A stretch of 64,000 bases of DNA from Acidobacteriota bacterium (GTDB taxonomy: Bacteria; Acidobacteriota; Terriglobia; Bryobacterales; Bryobacteraceae). The stretch is from the NCBI GenBank assembly GCA_025353165.1, contig JANXRE010000019.1:62001-126000 (forward strand), given 5' to 3'. Position 1 is the stretch's first letter. Each line of letters opens with the position of its first letter. Positions 39,109-48,379 of the stretch are shown in pieces. A model generated the notes under the pieces. It was not told the origin of the DNA. It made no database searches and was given only the letters and a program-made list of their open reading frames with translations. Position numbers and translations under genes: made by a program.

Positions 39109-39148
39109 ACTTCAACCAGTGCCGAGGGTTGGACCCGGAGGCGGGACC

Positions 39149-39335
39149 ATGAGAAGCACCTACTGGTGGGAAGGCGACGTACTCGCCGGCGAACATCGGA
39201 TCGATACGCGGGGGGGGCCAAATGGAAGAAAAGGACAAGATCCCGTTTTCGCGCGACGGTAAGACCACGACCTTGGCGCGGACAAACATGGGCCAGAGCG
39301 GGCCCGCCGTCAAGATCGTGATGAACAGGAAATAG
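39149..39335 (+). pseudogene. C-terminal fragment of a secreted acidobacterial protein, frameshifted at a G8 tract
   Basis: ATG 39149 opens with STYWWEGDVLAGEHRID, then a run of eight Gs (39210-39217) breaks the frame; with one G less it continues as QMEEKDKIPFSRDGKTTTL and ends KIVMNRK at TAG 39333-39335. The pattern WEGDVL...DGKTxTL...GP..KIVM resembles the C-terminal half of small secreted acidobacterial proteins of unknown function. The N-terminal half is absent, so it is a remnant. The match is from memory of the pattern and is not strong. Confidence 0.5.
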
Positions 39336-39337
39336 GG

Positions 39338-40912
39338 CTAAACCTTTTCCGCAATCGACTTGGCCTGCAGGAATTGCAGCAGGTAGTCGGGGCCGCCCGC
39401 CTTCGAGTCTGTCCCGGACATGTTGAAGCCGCCGAACGGGTGAGCGCCCACCATCGCGCCGGTGCATTTCCGGTTGATGTACAGGTTGCCTACGTGGAAC
39501 CGCCGGCGCGCCTGATCGACCTTCGCTGGGTTCTGGGAATAGACGGCGCCCGTCAAGCCGTACTCCGAGTCATTTGCAAACTCCAGCGCCTCGTCGAAGT
39601 CACGGGCCTTGGTAACCGCCAGCACGGGACCGAAAATCTCTTCCTGGAAAATGCGGGCTTTCGGCGAAACGTCGGCGATCACCGTCGGCTGAATGAAGTA
39701 GCCTTCGCCCTCGCCCGGAGCCCCTCCTGTGAGTAGCCGCCCTTCCCTTTTGCCGACTTCGATGTACTCGAGAATCGACTTGCGGGCGCGATCGTTGATC
39801 ACCGGACCCATGTAGTAATCCGGCTTATCGGACGGACCGACCTTCATCGACGACACGCGCTGCTTCAGTTTTTCGACGAACTCATCGTAGACGGCCTCGT
39901 CGACGATAGCCCGCGAGCAGGCCGAGCACTTCTGCCCCTGGTAGCCGAACGCCGAGAGCGCGACTCCCTCCACCGCGCTGTTCAAATCGGCTTCGCGATC
40001 CACGACGATTGCGTCCTTCCCGCCCATTTCGGCAATCACCCGCTTGATCCACACCTGCCCCTTCTGCGGTTTGGCAGCCAGTTCGTTGATGCGCAGACCG
40101 ACGTCGCGCGAGCCGGTGAAGGAGATGAATCGCGTCTTCGAGTGTGTGACGATCAGGTCGCCGACCTCGGCGCCGCTTCCCACCATAAGCGAAAAGCTCC
40201 GCGGCGGGAACCCGGCTTCGAGCAGGACTTCGGCGAATTTGGCGGCGATGGCCGGCGTATCGCTGGACGGCTTGATCACCACCGTATTGCCCGTGACCAG
40301 CGCCGCCACCGTCATGCCCGCCATGATCGCGAGCGGAAAATTCCACGGAGGGATTACGACGCCCACTCCGAGCGGCAGATACACCAGATCGTCCTTCTCG
40401 CCGGGCAGCTGGACCAGCGGATCGGGCCGCGCGAAACGCAGCATCTGGCGGCCGTAATACTCGCAAAAGTCGATCGCTTCGGCGACATCGGCCTCCGCCT
40501 CGGGCCACGTCTTGCCGGCTTCGTAGACCAGCCACGCATCGAACTCATGCTTGCGGCTGCGAATGATACCTGCCGCCCGGATCAACATTTCGACGCGGGT
40601 TCGGGCCGGCACATCGGCCCACTCCGGGAAGTACTCGTACGCCGACTCCACGGCGCGGCGGGCAAGTTCCGCGTTCGCCTTGTGGTGGAGTGCGACGATC
40701 TCGCGAGGGCAGGAGGGGTTCACGGATTTCAGCAGGTCGCCGGTCTTCACGCGCTCGCCGGCGATGAGGAGCTCGTACTCCCGGCCGAATTCGTCGTGCA
40801 CCTTCGCGAGCGCCTGTTCCATGCTGAGGCGGTTCCCGGGTTGGGAGAAATCGGTATAGGGCTCGTTTTTGAATTCGGGCAGAGTAAGAGTGGGAGTTTC
40901 GATGGTACTCAT
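39338..40912 (-). CDS. pruA: Delta-1-pyrroline-5-carboxylate (L-glutamate gamma-semialdehyde) dehydrogenase
   Basis: The 524-residue aldehyde dehydrogenase shows the NAD-binding motif PWNFPLAIMAG, FTGSRDVG, catalytic Glu in IAEMGGKDAI, catalytic Cys in YQGQKCSACSR, and the P5CDH-specific C-terminal NRKCTGAMVGAHPFGGFNMSGT with DYLLQF. It oxidises glutamate semialdehyde to glutamate, the second step of proline breakdown. The proline dehydrogenase is not adjacent and not fused, as in RocA/monofunctional P5CDH. It stands as a single gene. Confidence 0.93.
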   Translation of the reverse strand: MSTIETPTLTLPEFKNEPYTDFSQPGNRLSMEQALAKVHDEFGREYELLIAGERVKTGDLLKSVNPSCPREIVALHHKANAELARRAVESAYEYFPEWADVPARTRVEMLIRAAGIIRSRKHEFDAWLVYEAGKTWPEAEADVAEAIDFCEYYGRQMLRFARPDPLVQLPGEKDDLVYLPLGVGVVIPPWNFPLAIMAGMTVAALVTGNTVVIKPSSDTPAIAAKFAEVLLEAGFPPRSFSLMVGSGAEVGDLIVTHSKTRFISFTGSRDVGLRINELAAKPQKGQVWIKRVIAEMGGKDAIVVDREADLNSAVEGVALSAFGYQGQKCSACSRAIVDEAVYDEFVEKLKQRVSSMKVGPSDKPDYYMGPVINDRARKSILEYIEVGKREGRLLTGGAPGEGEGYFIQPTVIADVSPKARIFQEEIFGPVLAVTKARDFDEALEFANDSEYGLTGAVYSQNPAKVDQARRRFHVGNLYINRKCTGAMVGAHPFGGFNMSGTDSKAGGPDYLLQFLQAKSIAEKV

Positions 40913-40935
40913 GACATCGCCTTTTTGGCGCGGGT

Positions 40936-41244
40936 CTACGCCTTGGTTACTTCTTTGATCTGTTCCTGGATGGCCGAGGTGGCCTTATCGACGATGTCCT
41001 TGCCGCGTTCCAGCATCTCGGCCGCATCGTCCGCCATGCGTCGGCCTCGCCCATACAACTCGCGTCCGCGATCGTACATCTCACGGCTGGTTTCGGCGAC
41101 GGCATCGGCGCCCTCCAGCGATTTTTCCTTGATGATCCGGCGGGTTTCCGTTCCCGTCTGTGGCGCGTACAGCAGAGCTACGGCGGCTCCGATAGCCGCT
41201 CCGGCGACAAACCATATGAATTTACCGCCGCTGTCGTTTTCCAT
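40936..41244 (-). CDS. YtxH domain membrane protein
   Basis: From ATG 41244, after GGAGGAAG, the protein has 102 residues. One N-terminal membrane helix (FIWFVAGAAIGAAVALLYAP) ends in the YtxH signature LYAPQTGTETR, followed by a long amphipathic helical tail. YtxH proteins are small, often general-stress-induced envelope proteins of unknown function. It is divergent from the DUF2007-like gene, with 34 bases between starts. Confidence 0.8.
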   Translation of the reverse strand: MENDSGGKFIWFVAGAAIGAAVALLYAPQTGTETRRIIKEKSLEGADAVAETSREMYDRGRELYGRGRRMADDAAEMLERGKDIVDKATSAIQEQIKEVTKA

Positions 41245-41278
41245 TTCTTCCTCCACCCCTTAATGATATCCTCGAAAC

Positions 41279-41761
41279 GTGAGCAGTGACGCCGAGTTGA
41301 TCACCGTATTTCGCAGCGCGGATGAAGATGCGCGGGACGACGCCGCAGCCATCCGTGAGCTGCTGACAGCCGAGGGATTGCAGGCCGTGGTGCTGGACGA
41401 CAGCGCTCCCGGCGTGCCCGAAGGGGCATGGGAAGTGCAGGTGCCTCCGGCTCAAACCTCCATGGCGGAGGAGTTGATCGCACGGTCGAACCTGCCGGAT
41501 ACGCCAGCCGAAGGCAGCGATTCGTCCGACCTCGATATGGAGACCGTCTTCCGCGCCTCGTCCGGAACCACGTCCGAGTTGGAAGCGATGTCGGTACAGG
41601 GCATCCTCGAAGGCGCGGGGATCGCGACGGTGATGATCGGCGACGCGGTCCTGCCGAATCTCGCGTTCGAGGTTCGCGTGGCCAAGGAAAACGCCGGGCA
41701 GGCGCGCCAAGTGCTCGAAGAAGCCAAGGCCGCCGGCCTGGCGGCCGATGATGGCGAGTGA
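41279..41761 (+). CDS. Protein with two DUF2007-like domains
   Basis: The 160-residue acidic protein starts at GTG 41279. Two similar halves are visible: ELITVFRSADEDARDDAAAI...EVQVPPAQTSMAEELI and METVFRASSGTTSELEAM...EVRVAKENAGQARQVLEEA, each a small alpha/beta DUF2007-type domain (putative signal-transducing). The function is unknown. Its stop overlaps the GTG start of the AddB-like gene (GTGA), so its product is made with the DNA-repair proteins. Confidence 0.7.
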   Translation: MSSDAELITVFRSADEDARDDAAAIRELLTAEGLQAVVLDDSAPGVPEGAWEVQVPPAQTSMAEELIARSNLPDTPAEGSDSSDLDMETVFRASSGTTSELEAMSVQGILEGAGIATVMIGDAVLPNLAFEVRVAKENAGQARQVLEEAKAAGLAADDGE

Positions 41762-44235
41762 TCGGGCAACTACTCTCTGAAATCGAGAATGGCGCGCTCA
41801 TTCTAACCGCGAATAGGCGGCTCGCGCGCTCGCTGTGCAGGGAGTACGACGAACTTCGCCGGCGGTCGGGTCTAAGCGCCTGGGCGAGGCCCCGGATTCT
41901 TCCGTTCGGAGCTTGGCTGCAATCCCTGTGGTCGGATGCCGTTCTGGCCGGAGCCGTCACGCCGCTGCTTCTCTCCGAGGTGCAGGAAGAGAGCGTCTGG
42001 GAAGATATTATCCGCACATCGGAATCCGGCCGCGACCTGTTGCAACCGCGCGAAGCGGCCCGCGAGGCGGCGAAGGCATGGGCCCTGTCGAAGCAATACC
42101 GGGTTCCGCTCGGCGGCGGATGGTTCGCGGGCCATCCGGATGCGTCCGCGTTTCTGGGCTGGGCTCGGGAATTCGAACGGCTCTGCCGGGAACGAGACTG
42201 GCTCCCTCGCGCGGCCTTGCCGGAGGCCATCGCGGCGCCGACAAACGAGCGCCTGGTGCTGTGCGGATTCGACGAGCTCGCCCCGCAGCAGGATTTTCTG
42301 CTGCAAAGCAGCAATTGGGTTCGTTTCGTGCTCCACCTCCCCCCGGTGGTGGACGCTCGGCGCGCCTCCTTCGCCGACGCCGGCGCGGAATTACGGGCGG
42401 CGGCAAAGTGGTGCCGGGATCTGCTGGAACGCGAGGGGCTGCGGCGCATCGCGGTGGTTGTCCCGAATTTATCCGAGGTGCGCGACCGGGTGGAGCGCAT
42501 CTTCGCCGAAGAGATCGGCGACGCCTTTCACATCTCCGCCGGGAAGCCGCTCGCCGGGTATCCAATTGTGCGGGCTGCGCTGTTGTTCCTGAAACTCGCG
42601 TGGCCGCGGCTGACCCTGGCGGACGCCGGCGCCATTCTGCGCTCGCCCTATCTCCCCGGGGCCGCGCGCGAAGGCGGGCCGCGAGCGCTGCGGGAAGTTC
42701 GGCTACGCCGCGGACGGCAGCGGACTGTGGCGACTTCCGAAGTGCGGCCGGAGTTGGAGAAACTTCCGCGATTGCAATCGGCGGCTGGTTGGCGCGATTC
42801 GTTTCTCCGCATGCTCGAGAAGGTGGGATGGCCCGGCGACGCGACCTTGACCAGCTCCGAGTATCAAAGCCGCGAGTCGTTCCTCGGCGTGCTGAACGAT
42901 TTTGCGTCTCACGACTTGACCGCGCCGGCATGGAACTTCGACCAGGCGTACGACCGGTTGCAGGATCTCGCGGAACGCACGGAGTTCTCGATGGAAGACG
43001 AAGGCGCACCGATTCAGGTGATGGGCGTGCTGGAGTCGGCGGGCTCGCAATTCGACGCGTTGTGGGTCACCGGCCTGCACGACAACGCGTGGCCTCAGCC
43101 GGCGCGCCCGAATCCGTTCCTGCCCATCGGGCTGCAACGCGAGCACAACCTTCCGCATTGCTCCAGCGCGCGGGAATTGGAATTCTGCCGCATTGTGACC
43201 AGCCGTCTGCTGGGCTCCGCGCCGCGCGTGGTGTTGAGCTACCCGCGGCAGGAGAAGGACGCCGGCCTGCGGGCGAGTCCGTTGATCCCGGCGATTCCGA
43301 GTCACGACCCCGAGGGAGGGGAAGGATGGCTCGGTTTCCTCCGTCTGCGGATTCCGTTGGAGACTCTGGCGGACGCAAGTGGCCCGCCAGTCGAGAACAC
43401 GCAGGTCCGGGGCGGGACGTCGATTCTCAAGCACCAGGCCGCCTGCCCGTTCCGCGCATTCGCCGAAAAGCGGCTTGGAGCATCACCCCTGGACCAACCG
43501 GCGCCGGGCATCGATCCCATGAAACGCGGGAATGTTCTGCACGAGGCTCTGGCATCCGTCTGGCGGGACCTGGAGTCGCACGACCGCCTGTGCGCGACGC
43601 CACCGTCTATGCTGCTGGACCTCGCGCGGCGCTCCGTGGACGCAGCTTCCGGCCCGTTTCCGCAAGGGACGCGCCTGCGTGTCATCGAGATCGAGCGCTT
43701 GGCTGGGTTGATCGTCGAATGGCTGGATGTGGAACGAACCCGCGCTCCGTTCCGGGTCGCGGGCTGCGAAGAAACGCACGAGGTCAAGACCGGCGGACTG
43801 CGAATGGAGACCCGCATCGACCGGGTGGATGAATTGGCAGACGGCCGGCACGCCGTCATCGACTACAAAGCGAAGGCGCCGTCGCTGAAGACCTGGGAGG
43901 GAGACCGTCCGGGTGAGCCGCAGGTGCCGCTCTATGCCTGGGCCAGCAATACGAAAGTGGCCGCCGCGGTATTTGCGAACCTCAGTCCCGGCGATTTGAA
44001 ATTCGTCGGGCTCGCGCGGGAAAAGGGTATCATTCCGGGCGCGAAGGCCGACGATCTCGCCGGGCGGATTGCGGAATGGGGAGTGACGCTGGACAGAATC
44101 GCGCGGTCCTATGCGGAGGGCCGGGCCGAAGTAGATCCGCGGAAAGGCGCGTGCAAGAATTGCGGGTTGACTCCGTTGTGCCGAGTTCGTGAGATCCGCG
44201 CCGCGGAGGAGGAATCGGATGCCGCCGCGGAATGA
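41758..44235 (+). CDS. AddB-like PD-(D/E)XK nuclease protein (probable DNA repair)
   Basis: This 825-residue protein starts at GTG 41758, overlapping the upstream stop. It resembles the TIGR03623-type probable repair proteins related to AddB. The C-terminal nuclease core has RIDRVDEL and VIDYKAKAP (Asp and Lys of the PD-(D/E)XK site), followed by QVPLYAW. Iron-sulfur-type cysteines bracket it: Cys in HQAACPFRAF before, and Cys799, Cys802, Cys808 in ACKNCGLTPLC after, as in AddB. An N-terminal inactive helicase-like region lacks a P-loop. With the next gene it should form a helicase-nuclease that processes double-strand breaks. Confidence 0.82.
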   Translation: MIGQLLSEIENGALILTANRRLARSLCREYDELRRRSGLSAWARPRILPFGAWLQSLWSDAVLAGAVTPLLLSEVQEESVWEDIIRTSESGRDLLQPREAAREAAKAWALSKQYRVPLGGGWFAGHPDASAFLGWAREFERLCRERDWLPRAALPEAIAAPTNERLVLCGFDELAPQQDFLLQSSNWVRFVLHLPPVVDARRASFADAGAELRAAAKWCRDLLEREGLRRIAVVVPNLSEVRDRVERIFAEEIGDAFHISAGKPLAGYPIVRAALLFLKLAWPRLTLADAGAILRSPYLPGAAREGGPRALREVRLRRGRQRTVATSEVRPELEKLPRLQSAAGWRDSFLRMLEKVGWPGDATLTSSEYQSRESFLGVLNDFASHDLTAPAWNFDQAYDRLQDLAERTEFSMEDEGAPIQVMGVLESAGSQFDALWVTGLHDNAWPQPARPNPFLPIGLQREHNLPHCSSARELEFCRIVTSRLLGSAPRVVLSYPRQEKDAGLRASPLIPAIPSHDPEGGEGWLGFLRLRIPLETLADASGPPVENTQVRGGTSILKHQAACPFRAFAEKRLGASPLDQPAPGIDPMKRGNVLHEALASVWRDLESHDRLCATPPSMLLDLARRSVDAASGPFPQGTRLRVIEIERLAGLIVEWLDVERTRAPFRVAGCEETHEVKTGGLRMETRIDRVDELADGRHAVIDYKAKAPSLKTWEGDRPGEPQVPLYAWASNTKVAAAVFANLSPGDLKFVGLAREKGIIPGAKADDLAGRIAEWGVTLDRIARSYAEGRAEVDPRKGACKNCGLTPLCRVREIRAAEEESDAAAE

Positions 44236-47200
44236 CGGCGCGCTGTGGCTTCCGGGCGTCGTGTGGGAGGGCGGAGCCTCGCCCGCGCCGGAACCGCCGG
44301 ACGCAAGCGAGCGGGCGCGCGCGCTCGACACGTCGCGATCGTTCATCGTGCAAGCGCCGGCCGGTTCGGGAAAAACGGAACTGCTGATTCAGCGGTACCT
44401 GGCTCTTCTCGGGGCCGCCGAGGAACCGGAGGCGATCGTCGCGATCACCTTCACCATCAAGGCCGCGGCGGAGATGCGGGCGCGAGTACTCGAAGCGATC
44501 GAGAGGGCGGCCGGCGGATCGGAAGCCGCGGCGCCGCACGAGCGCGTGACGCTGCGGCTGGCGTCGGAGGCACTGGCTCGCGATCGAAGGCTCGGATGGG
44601 GCCTGCTGTCGAACCCCGGGCGGATGAGAATTCAGACTATCGACGCGCTGTGCCTGGCCATCGCGCGGCAGATGCCGTGGACCGCGCGATTGGGCGCGAT
44701 GCCCGATATGATCGAGGACGCAACGGAGTTGCACCAGGAGGCGGCGGGGCGCACCCTGAGTTTACTGGAAAGCAGCGACGTCACGATTGCCGATGCCGTC
44801 GAGACGCTGCTGCTGCACGTCGAGAACGACTCGCGCGCGGTCGAGGAGTTGATCGCGCGGATGCTGGCACAGCGCGATCAGTGGCTGCGGTTGGTCGGCG
44901 CGGATGCCGATATGACGCTGGTAAGGCGCAGCCTCGAGATGGCGCTGCGGCGCGCAACGGAGGAAGGACTGCGGGCCGCTCGCGATGCCATGCCCGCGGG
45001 CATCGAGGACAGGATCGCTGCGCTGGCCCGTCACGCCGCGGCGAACCTCGGCGCCCGACACGATTTCCCGCCCCAGTGCCTGGAGGCGTGGCAGTGGCTG
45101 GCGGATCTTCTCCTTACAACATCGGATGGATGGCGGAAGAAGCCTAACGCGACTGTCGGATTCCCGCCGAAGACTCCCGAGAAAGAGCAAATGACGGCTC
45201 TACTCGAAGAGATCGCGGAGAACGAGGAGCTGCGCTCGGCCTTAGCGGATGTGCGCACCTTGCCCGGGCCCGCATTCGACGACGGGCAGTGGCGCGTCAT
45301 GGAAGCCGTGGTCCGCGTTCTACGGCGTGCCGCGGTGGAACTAAACGTCGTCTTCGCGGATCGGGGCCGGGTCGATTTCAACGAACTCGCGATCCGCGCT
45401 CGGCAGGCGCTGGGATCGCCGGAATCACCGACCGATCTCGGACTCGCGCTGGGGTCGCGTCTGGAGCATCTGCTGGTGGACGAATTCCAGGACACGTCGG
45501 AATTGCAATTCGATCTGCTCGAATGCCTCACCGCCGGATGGGATGCAGGCGACGGGCGAACGCTGTTCCTGGTCGGCGACCCGGCTCAATCCATCTACCG
45601 TTTCCGGCAGGCGGAGGTTGGACTCTTCCTGAAGGTTCGGCGCGAAGGCGTGCAGGCGCTGCGGCCGGAGCGCTTGTCGCTGATCGCCAACTTCCGCTCC
45701 GATCCGGCTCTGGTCGAATGGGTGAACCGCGCCTTCGTTCGCATTTTTCCGCCACGGGAGGACATCGATTCCGGCGCGGTGCCGTACAGCGAGTCGGCGC
45801 CGTTTCGAGAACGATCGGGCGGCGAGGCCGTGGTTGTGCATCCTGTCTTTGAGGAGGACGCCGAGCCCGTCATTGCGGTGCGGATCATCGAGGCTTCGCG
45901 GCGGGAAGAGCCGGACGGCAGGATTGCGGTATTGGTGCGCGCGCGATCGCACCTCGCGGGCATCGCCGCGCAGCTTCGCCAAAGCGGCATCCCGTTCCGC
46001 GCGGTGGAGATAGAGACGCTGGAAGAACGTCCGGTGGTGCAGGATCTGCTGGCGCTGACTCGCGCGCTGCTTCATTTAGGGGACCGCTTGTCCTGGCTCG
46101 CGATTCTGCGCGCGCCGTGGTGCGGGTTGACGCTGGCGGACCTGCATGCCATCGCCGCGCCGGATTGGAAGCGGACGGTGTGGGATCTGCTAAGGCGGCC
46201 AGACCTGACGATCTCGGAGGACGGCCGGGAACGGCTGAACCGGATCGTGCCGATTCTAGAAAGCTCGCTCGCGGACGCTGGAAGAATTCCGCTGCGCCCT
46301 CTGGTGGAGCGCGCGTGGGTTTCACTCGGCGGCCCGCGGTGCCTTGAGTTCGACGCGGATCTGGACGATGCGCTGGCGTACCTGGACCTGTTGGGCGAGT
46401 GCGAGTCCGGCGGCGATCTGCCAAGCTTCGAAGCGTTTAACGCGCGGGTGGCGAAACTGTTCGCGCAACCCGATCCCGAAGCCGGCGAAGCGGTGCAACT
46501 GATGACCATTCACAAGGCCAAGGGACTGGAGTTCGACACGGTCGTCATCCCCGGCCTGGGGCGGCACACCAGGCAGGACGAGCAAAACTTGCTGGCGTGG
46601 GTGGAGCGCGAAGGACCGGATGGCCGCGAATTGCTGATGTCGCCGAGCCCGCCGCGGCGCGGCAGCGATCCCGTCTACGCATACGTAGCGAAGCAGGATC
46701 GCGAGAAGGCGAAGAACGAAGCCTCGCGGCTGCTCTACGTCGCCTGCACGCGAGCCAGGCGGCGGCTTCACCTGATCGGGCATGTGGCGGTTGGCGATGA
46801 CGGCGAGTTGCGAATGCCGGAATCGGGTTCGCTGCTTTCCTATTTGTGGCCGGCTGTCGAGGACGAGTTCCGGACGGCGTGGGAGAGATCGGCGCCGGCC
46901 CCGGTCGCGAAAGAGAGCGCCGCCGCGCCGCATCCCATACGCCGGTTGCCCACGGCATGGACCGCGCCCGCCTGGCCGGAGCCGGTGCGGTGGACCGCCG
47001 GGAGCGCGCCGGCCGCATCGGCATCGGAGACTCAACCGTTCCGCGGCGTGGAGGAATCGTATCGCCGCGCGGGGACGGTGGTGCACCGGATGCTCGAACG
47101 AATCGCCAATGAAGGCGTTGAGCATTGGACGGCCGGGCGAGTCCAGTCCACGCGCGCGGCGATGAGGCGGGCGCTGGCCGAAGCGGGTGTGCCGCCAGGC

Positions 47201-47611
47201 GATCTTGAGTCTGCGCTCGAACGGACGCTGTCGGCGCTAGCCAACACCGTCGCCGACCCGTGCGGCCGGTGGCTGTTGTCGGCGCACGACGGCGCGCGCA
47301 GCGAGTACGAAATCGCGGGAGTGCTCGACGGCACGGTTTATCGCGCGGCGATCGACCGAACTTTCGTGGATGCGGACGGTACGCGATGGATCGTGGACTT
47401 CAAGACGAGCGCGGAAGCAATCCTAGACGCGGAGCAGGCCAGGTACGCAACGCAGATGCAGCGCTACGCGCGCCTGTTCACGCTGATTGAAACCCGCCCG
47501 ATCCGGCTGGGCCTGTATTTCCCCGTGTTCGGCGGGTGGCGCGAATGGGCCCCCGCGGAAAATCAATCCTTCTCGACGAGACTGGATACCTCGACCGCGC
47601 GCACTCCGTAA
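44219..47611 (+). CDS. AddA/RecB-like UvrD-family helicase-nuclease
   Basis: From ATG 44219 (GGAGGAGG upstream, 17-base overlap with the AddB-like gene) the protein has 1130 residues. Superfamily 1 motifs run in order: APAGSGKTELL, AITFTIKAAAEM, VDEFQDTSELQ, LVGDPAQSIYRFR, LIANFRSDPALVEWV, TIHKAKGLEFDTVV, LLYVACTRARRRLHL. The C-terminus has a RecB-type nuclease with AAIDRTFVDADG and WIVDFKTSAE. It would unwind and degrade broken DNA ends with the upstream partner. A RecC- or Chi-recognition partner beyond the AddB-like protein is not seen. Confidence 0.9.
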   Translation: MPPRNDGALWLPGVVWEGGASPAPEPPDASERARALDTSRSFIVQAPAGSGKTELLIQRYLALLGAAEEPEAIVAITFTIKAAAEMRARVLEAIERAAGGSEAAAPHERVTLRLASEALARDRRLGWGLLSNPGRMRIQTIDALCLAIARQMPWTARLGAMPDMIEDATELHQEAAGRTLSLLESSDVTIADAVETLLLHVENDSRAVEELIARMLAQRDQWLRLVGADADMTLVRRSLEMALRRATEEGLRAARDAMPAGIEDRIAALARHAAANLGARHDFPPQCLEAWQWLADLLLTTSDGWRKKPNATVGFPPKTPEKEQMTALLEEIAENEELRSALADVRTLPGPAFDDGQWRVMEAVVRVLRRAAVELNVVFADRGRVDFNELAIRARQALGSPESPTDLGLALGSRLEHLLVDEFQDTSELQFDLLECLTAGWDAGDGRTLFLVGDPAQSIYRFRQAEVGLFLKVRREGVQALRPERLSLIANFRSDPALVEWVNRAFVRIFPPREDIDSGAVPYSESAPFRERSGGEAVVVHPVFEEDAEPVIAVRIIEASRREEPDGRIAVLVRARSHLAGIAAQLRQSGIPFRAVEIETLEERPVVQDLLALTRALLHLGDRLSWLAILRAPWCGLTLADLHAIAAPDWKRTVWDLLRRPDLTISEDGRERLNRIVPILESSLADAGRIPLRPLVERAWVSLGGPRCLEFDADLDDALAYLDLLGECESGGDLPSFEAFNARVAKLFAQPDPEAGEAVQLMTIHKAKGLEFDTVVIPGLGRHTRQDEQNLLAWVEREGPDGRELLMSPSPPRRGSDPVYAYVAKQDREKAKNEASRLLYVACTRARRRLHLIGHVAVGDDGELRMPESGSLLSYLWPAVEDEFRTAWERSAPAPVAKESAAAPHPIRRLPTAWTAPAWPEPVRWTAGSAPAASASETQPFRGVEESYRRAGTVVHRMLERIANEGVEHWTAGRVQSTRAAMRRALAEAGVPPGDLESALERTLSALANTVADPCGRWLLSAHDGARSEYEIAGVLDGTVYRAAIDRTFVDADGTRWIVDFKTSAEAILDAEQARYATQMQRYARLFTLIETRPIRLGLYFPVFGGWREWAPAENQSFSTRLDTSTARTP

Positions 47612-47712
47612 GCCTGCATCAGCCGACGGCACAATTCCTCCGCGAGTTTGCGTGGATCGTCGCCCGCTTTCACCTCCAGGTCCACCTTCAAATACACGTG
47701 GGTGCGCTTCAT
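47563..47712 (-). CDS. Small conserved protein of unknown function
   Basis: The 49-residue protein from ATG 47712 reads as a compact alpha/beta fold: MKRTHVYLKVDLEV, KLAEELCRRLMQAYG, VRAVEVSSLVEKD. I recognise this as a recurring short acidobacterial protein but cannot name it. It overlaps the 3' end of the AddA-like gene by 49 bases on the opposite strand. Upstream starts up to 47817 exist but look non-coding. Confidence is limited by size. Confidence 0.5.
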   Translation of the reverse strand: MKRTHVYLKVDLEVKAGDDPRKLAEELCRRLMQAYGVRAVEVSSLVEKD

Positions 47713-47845
47713 GACCCAATGATACGATGAGACTATCGAACGGATACTCTGTAAGATCTGCAATACGCGAAGGCCACGCCGGAATTGTCCTGGAGTAGGG
47801 GGAGACATCTGCGCCATCTGCTGCGGTACCGAGCGGGAAGTATCG

Positions 47846-48379
47846 GTGCATTGCCCCTTCGAGTGCCCCTACCTGCAGGAAGCACGACGCCACGAAGAGC
47901 CGCCGATTGCGGATCCCGCCACGTTCCCGAACCAGGACATCCGTGTCAACGAGCAGTTCCTGCGGAACAACGAGGAATTGCTGGTGCTGGTCAGCGTATC
48001 TCTGCTGAAAGTCTCGCTCGATACTCCCGGGGCTGTCGACACCGACGTCAAGGACGCGCTCGATTCAATCGTGCGCACCTACCGGACTCTCGAGAGCGGC
48101 CTGTACTACGAAAGCCGGCCGGCGAACTTGATTGCCGGCTCGATCCAGGATAGCGTCCAGAAACAGATCGAGGAGTTCAGGAAGGACATGGCCGAGGACT
48201 CCGGCATGCATTCCATCCGCGACGCGGATCTGATGGGCGTCTTCGTGTTTCTGCAACGGATGGAGATACAGCAGAACAACGGCCGCCGGCTGGGACGCGC
48301 GTTCCTCGACTTCCTCCTTGCGCATTTTCCCCCGGCGATCAAACAGCCGGAACCTTCCCCGACGCTCATCACGCCATGA
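47846..48379 (+). CDS. Cysteine-containing conserved protein of unknown function
   Basis: The first canonical start in frame is GTG 47846 (177 residues). The frame is open further upstream, and the sequence there (GGDICAICCGTEREVSV) adds Cys residues that pair with CPFECPY just after the GTG, giving a C-x2-CC...C-x3-C set that looks like a metal-binding N-terminus. So the true start may lie upstream at a non-canonical codon near 47798-47810, after the GGAGTAGGGGGAG sequence. The rest is helical with no known domain (FLRNNEELLVLVSVSLLKV, IQDSVQKQIEEFRKDM). Its stop overlaps the cbiX start (ATGA). Confidence 0.65.
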   Translation: MHCPFECPYLQEARRHEEPPIADPATFPNQDIRVNEQFLRNNEELLVLVSVSLLKVSLDTPGAVDTDVKDALDSIVRTYRTLESGLYYESRPANLIAGSIQDSVQKQIEEFRKDMAEDSGMHSIRDADLMGVFVFLQRMEIQQNNGRRLGRAFLDFLLAHFPPAIKQPEPSPTLITP

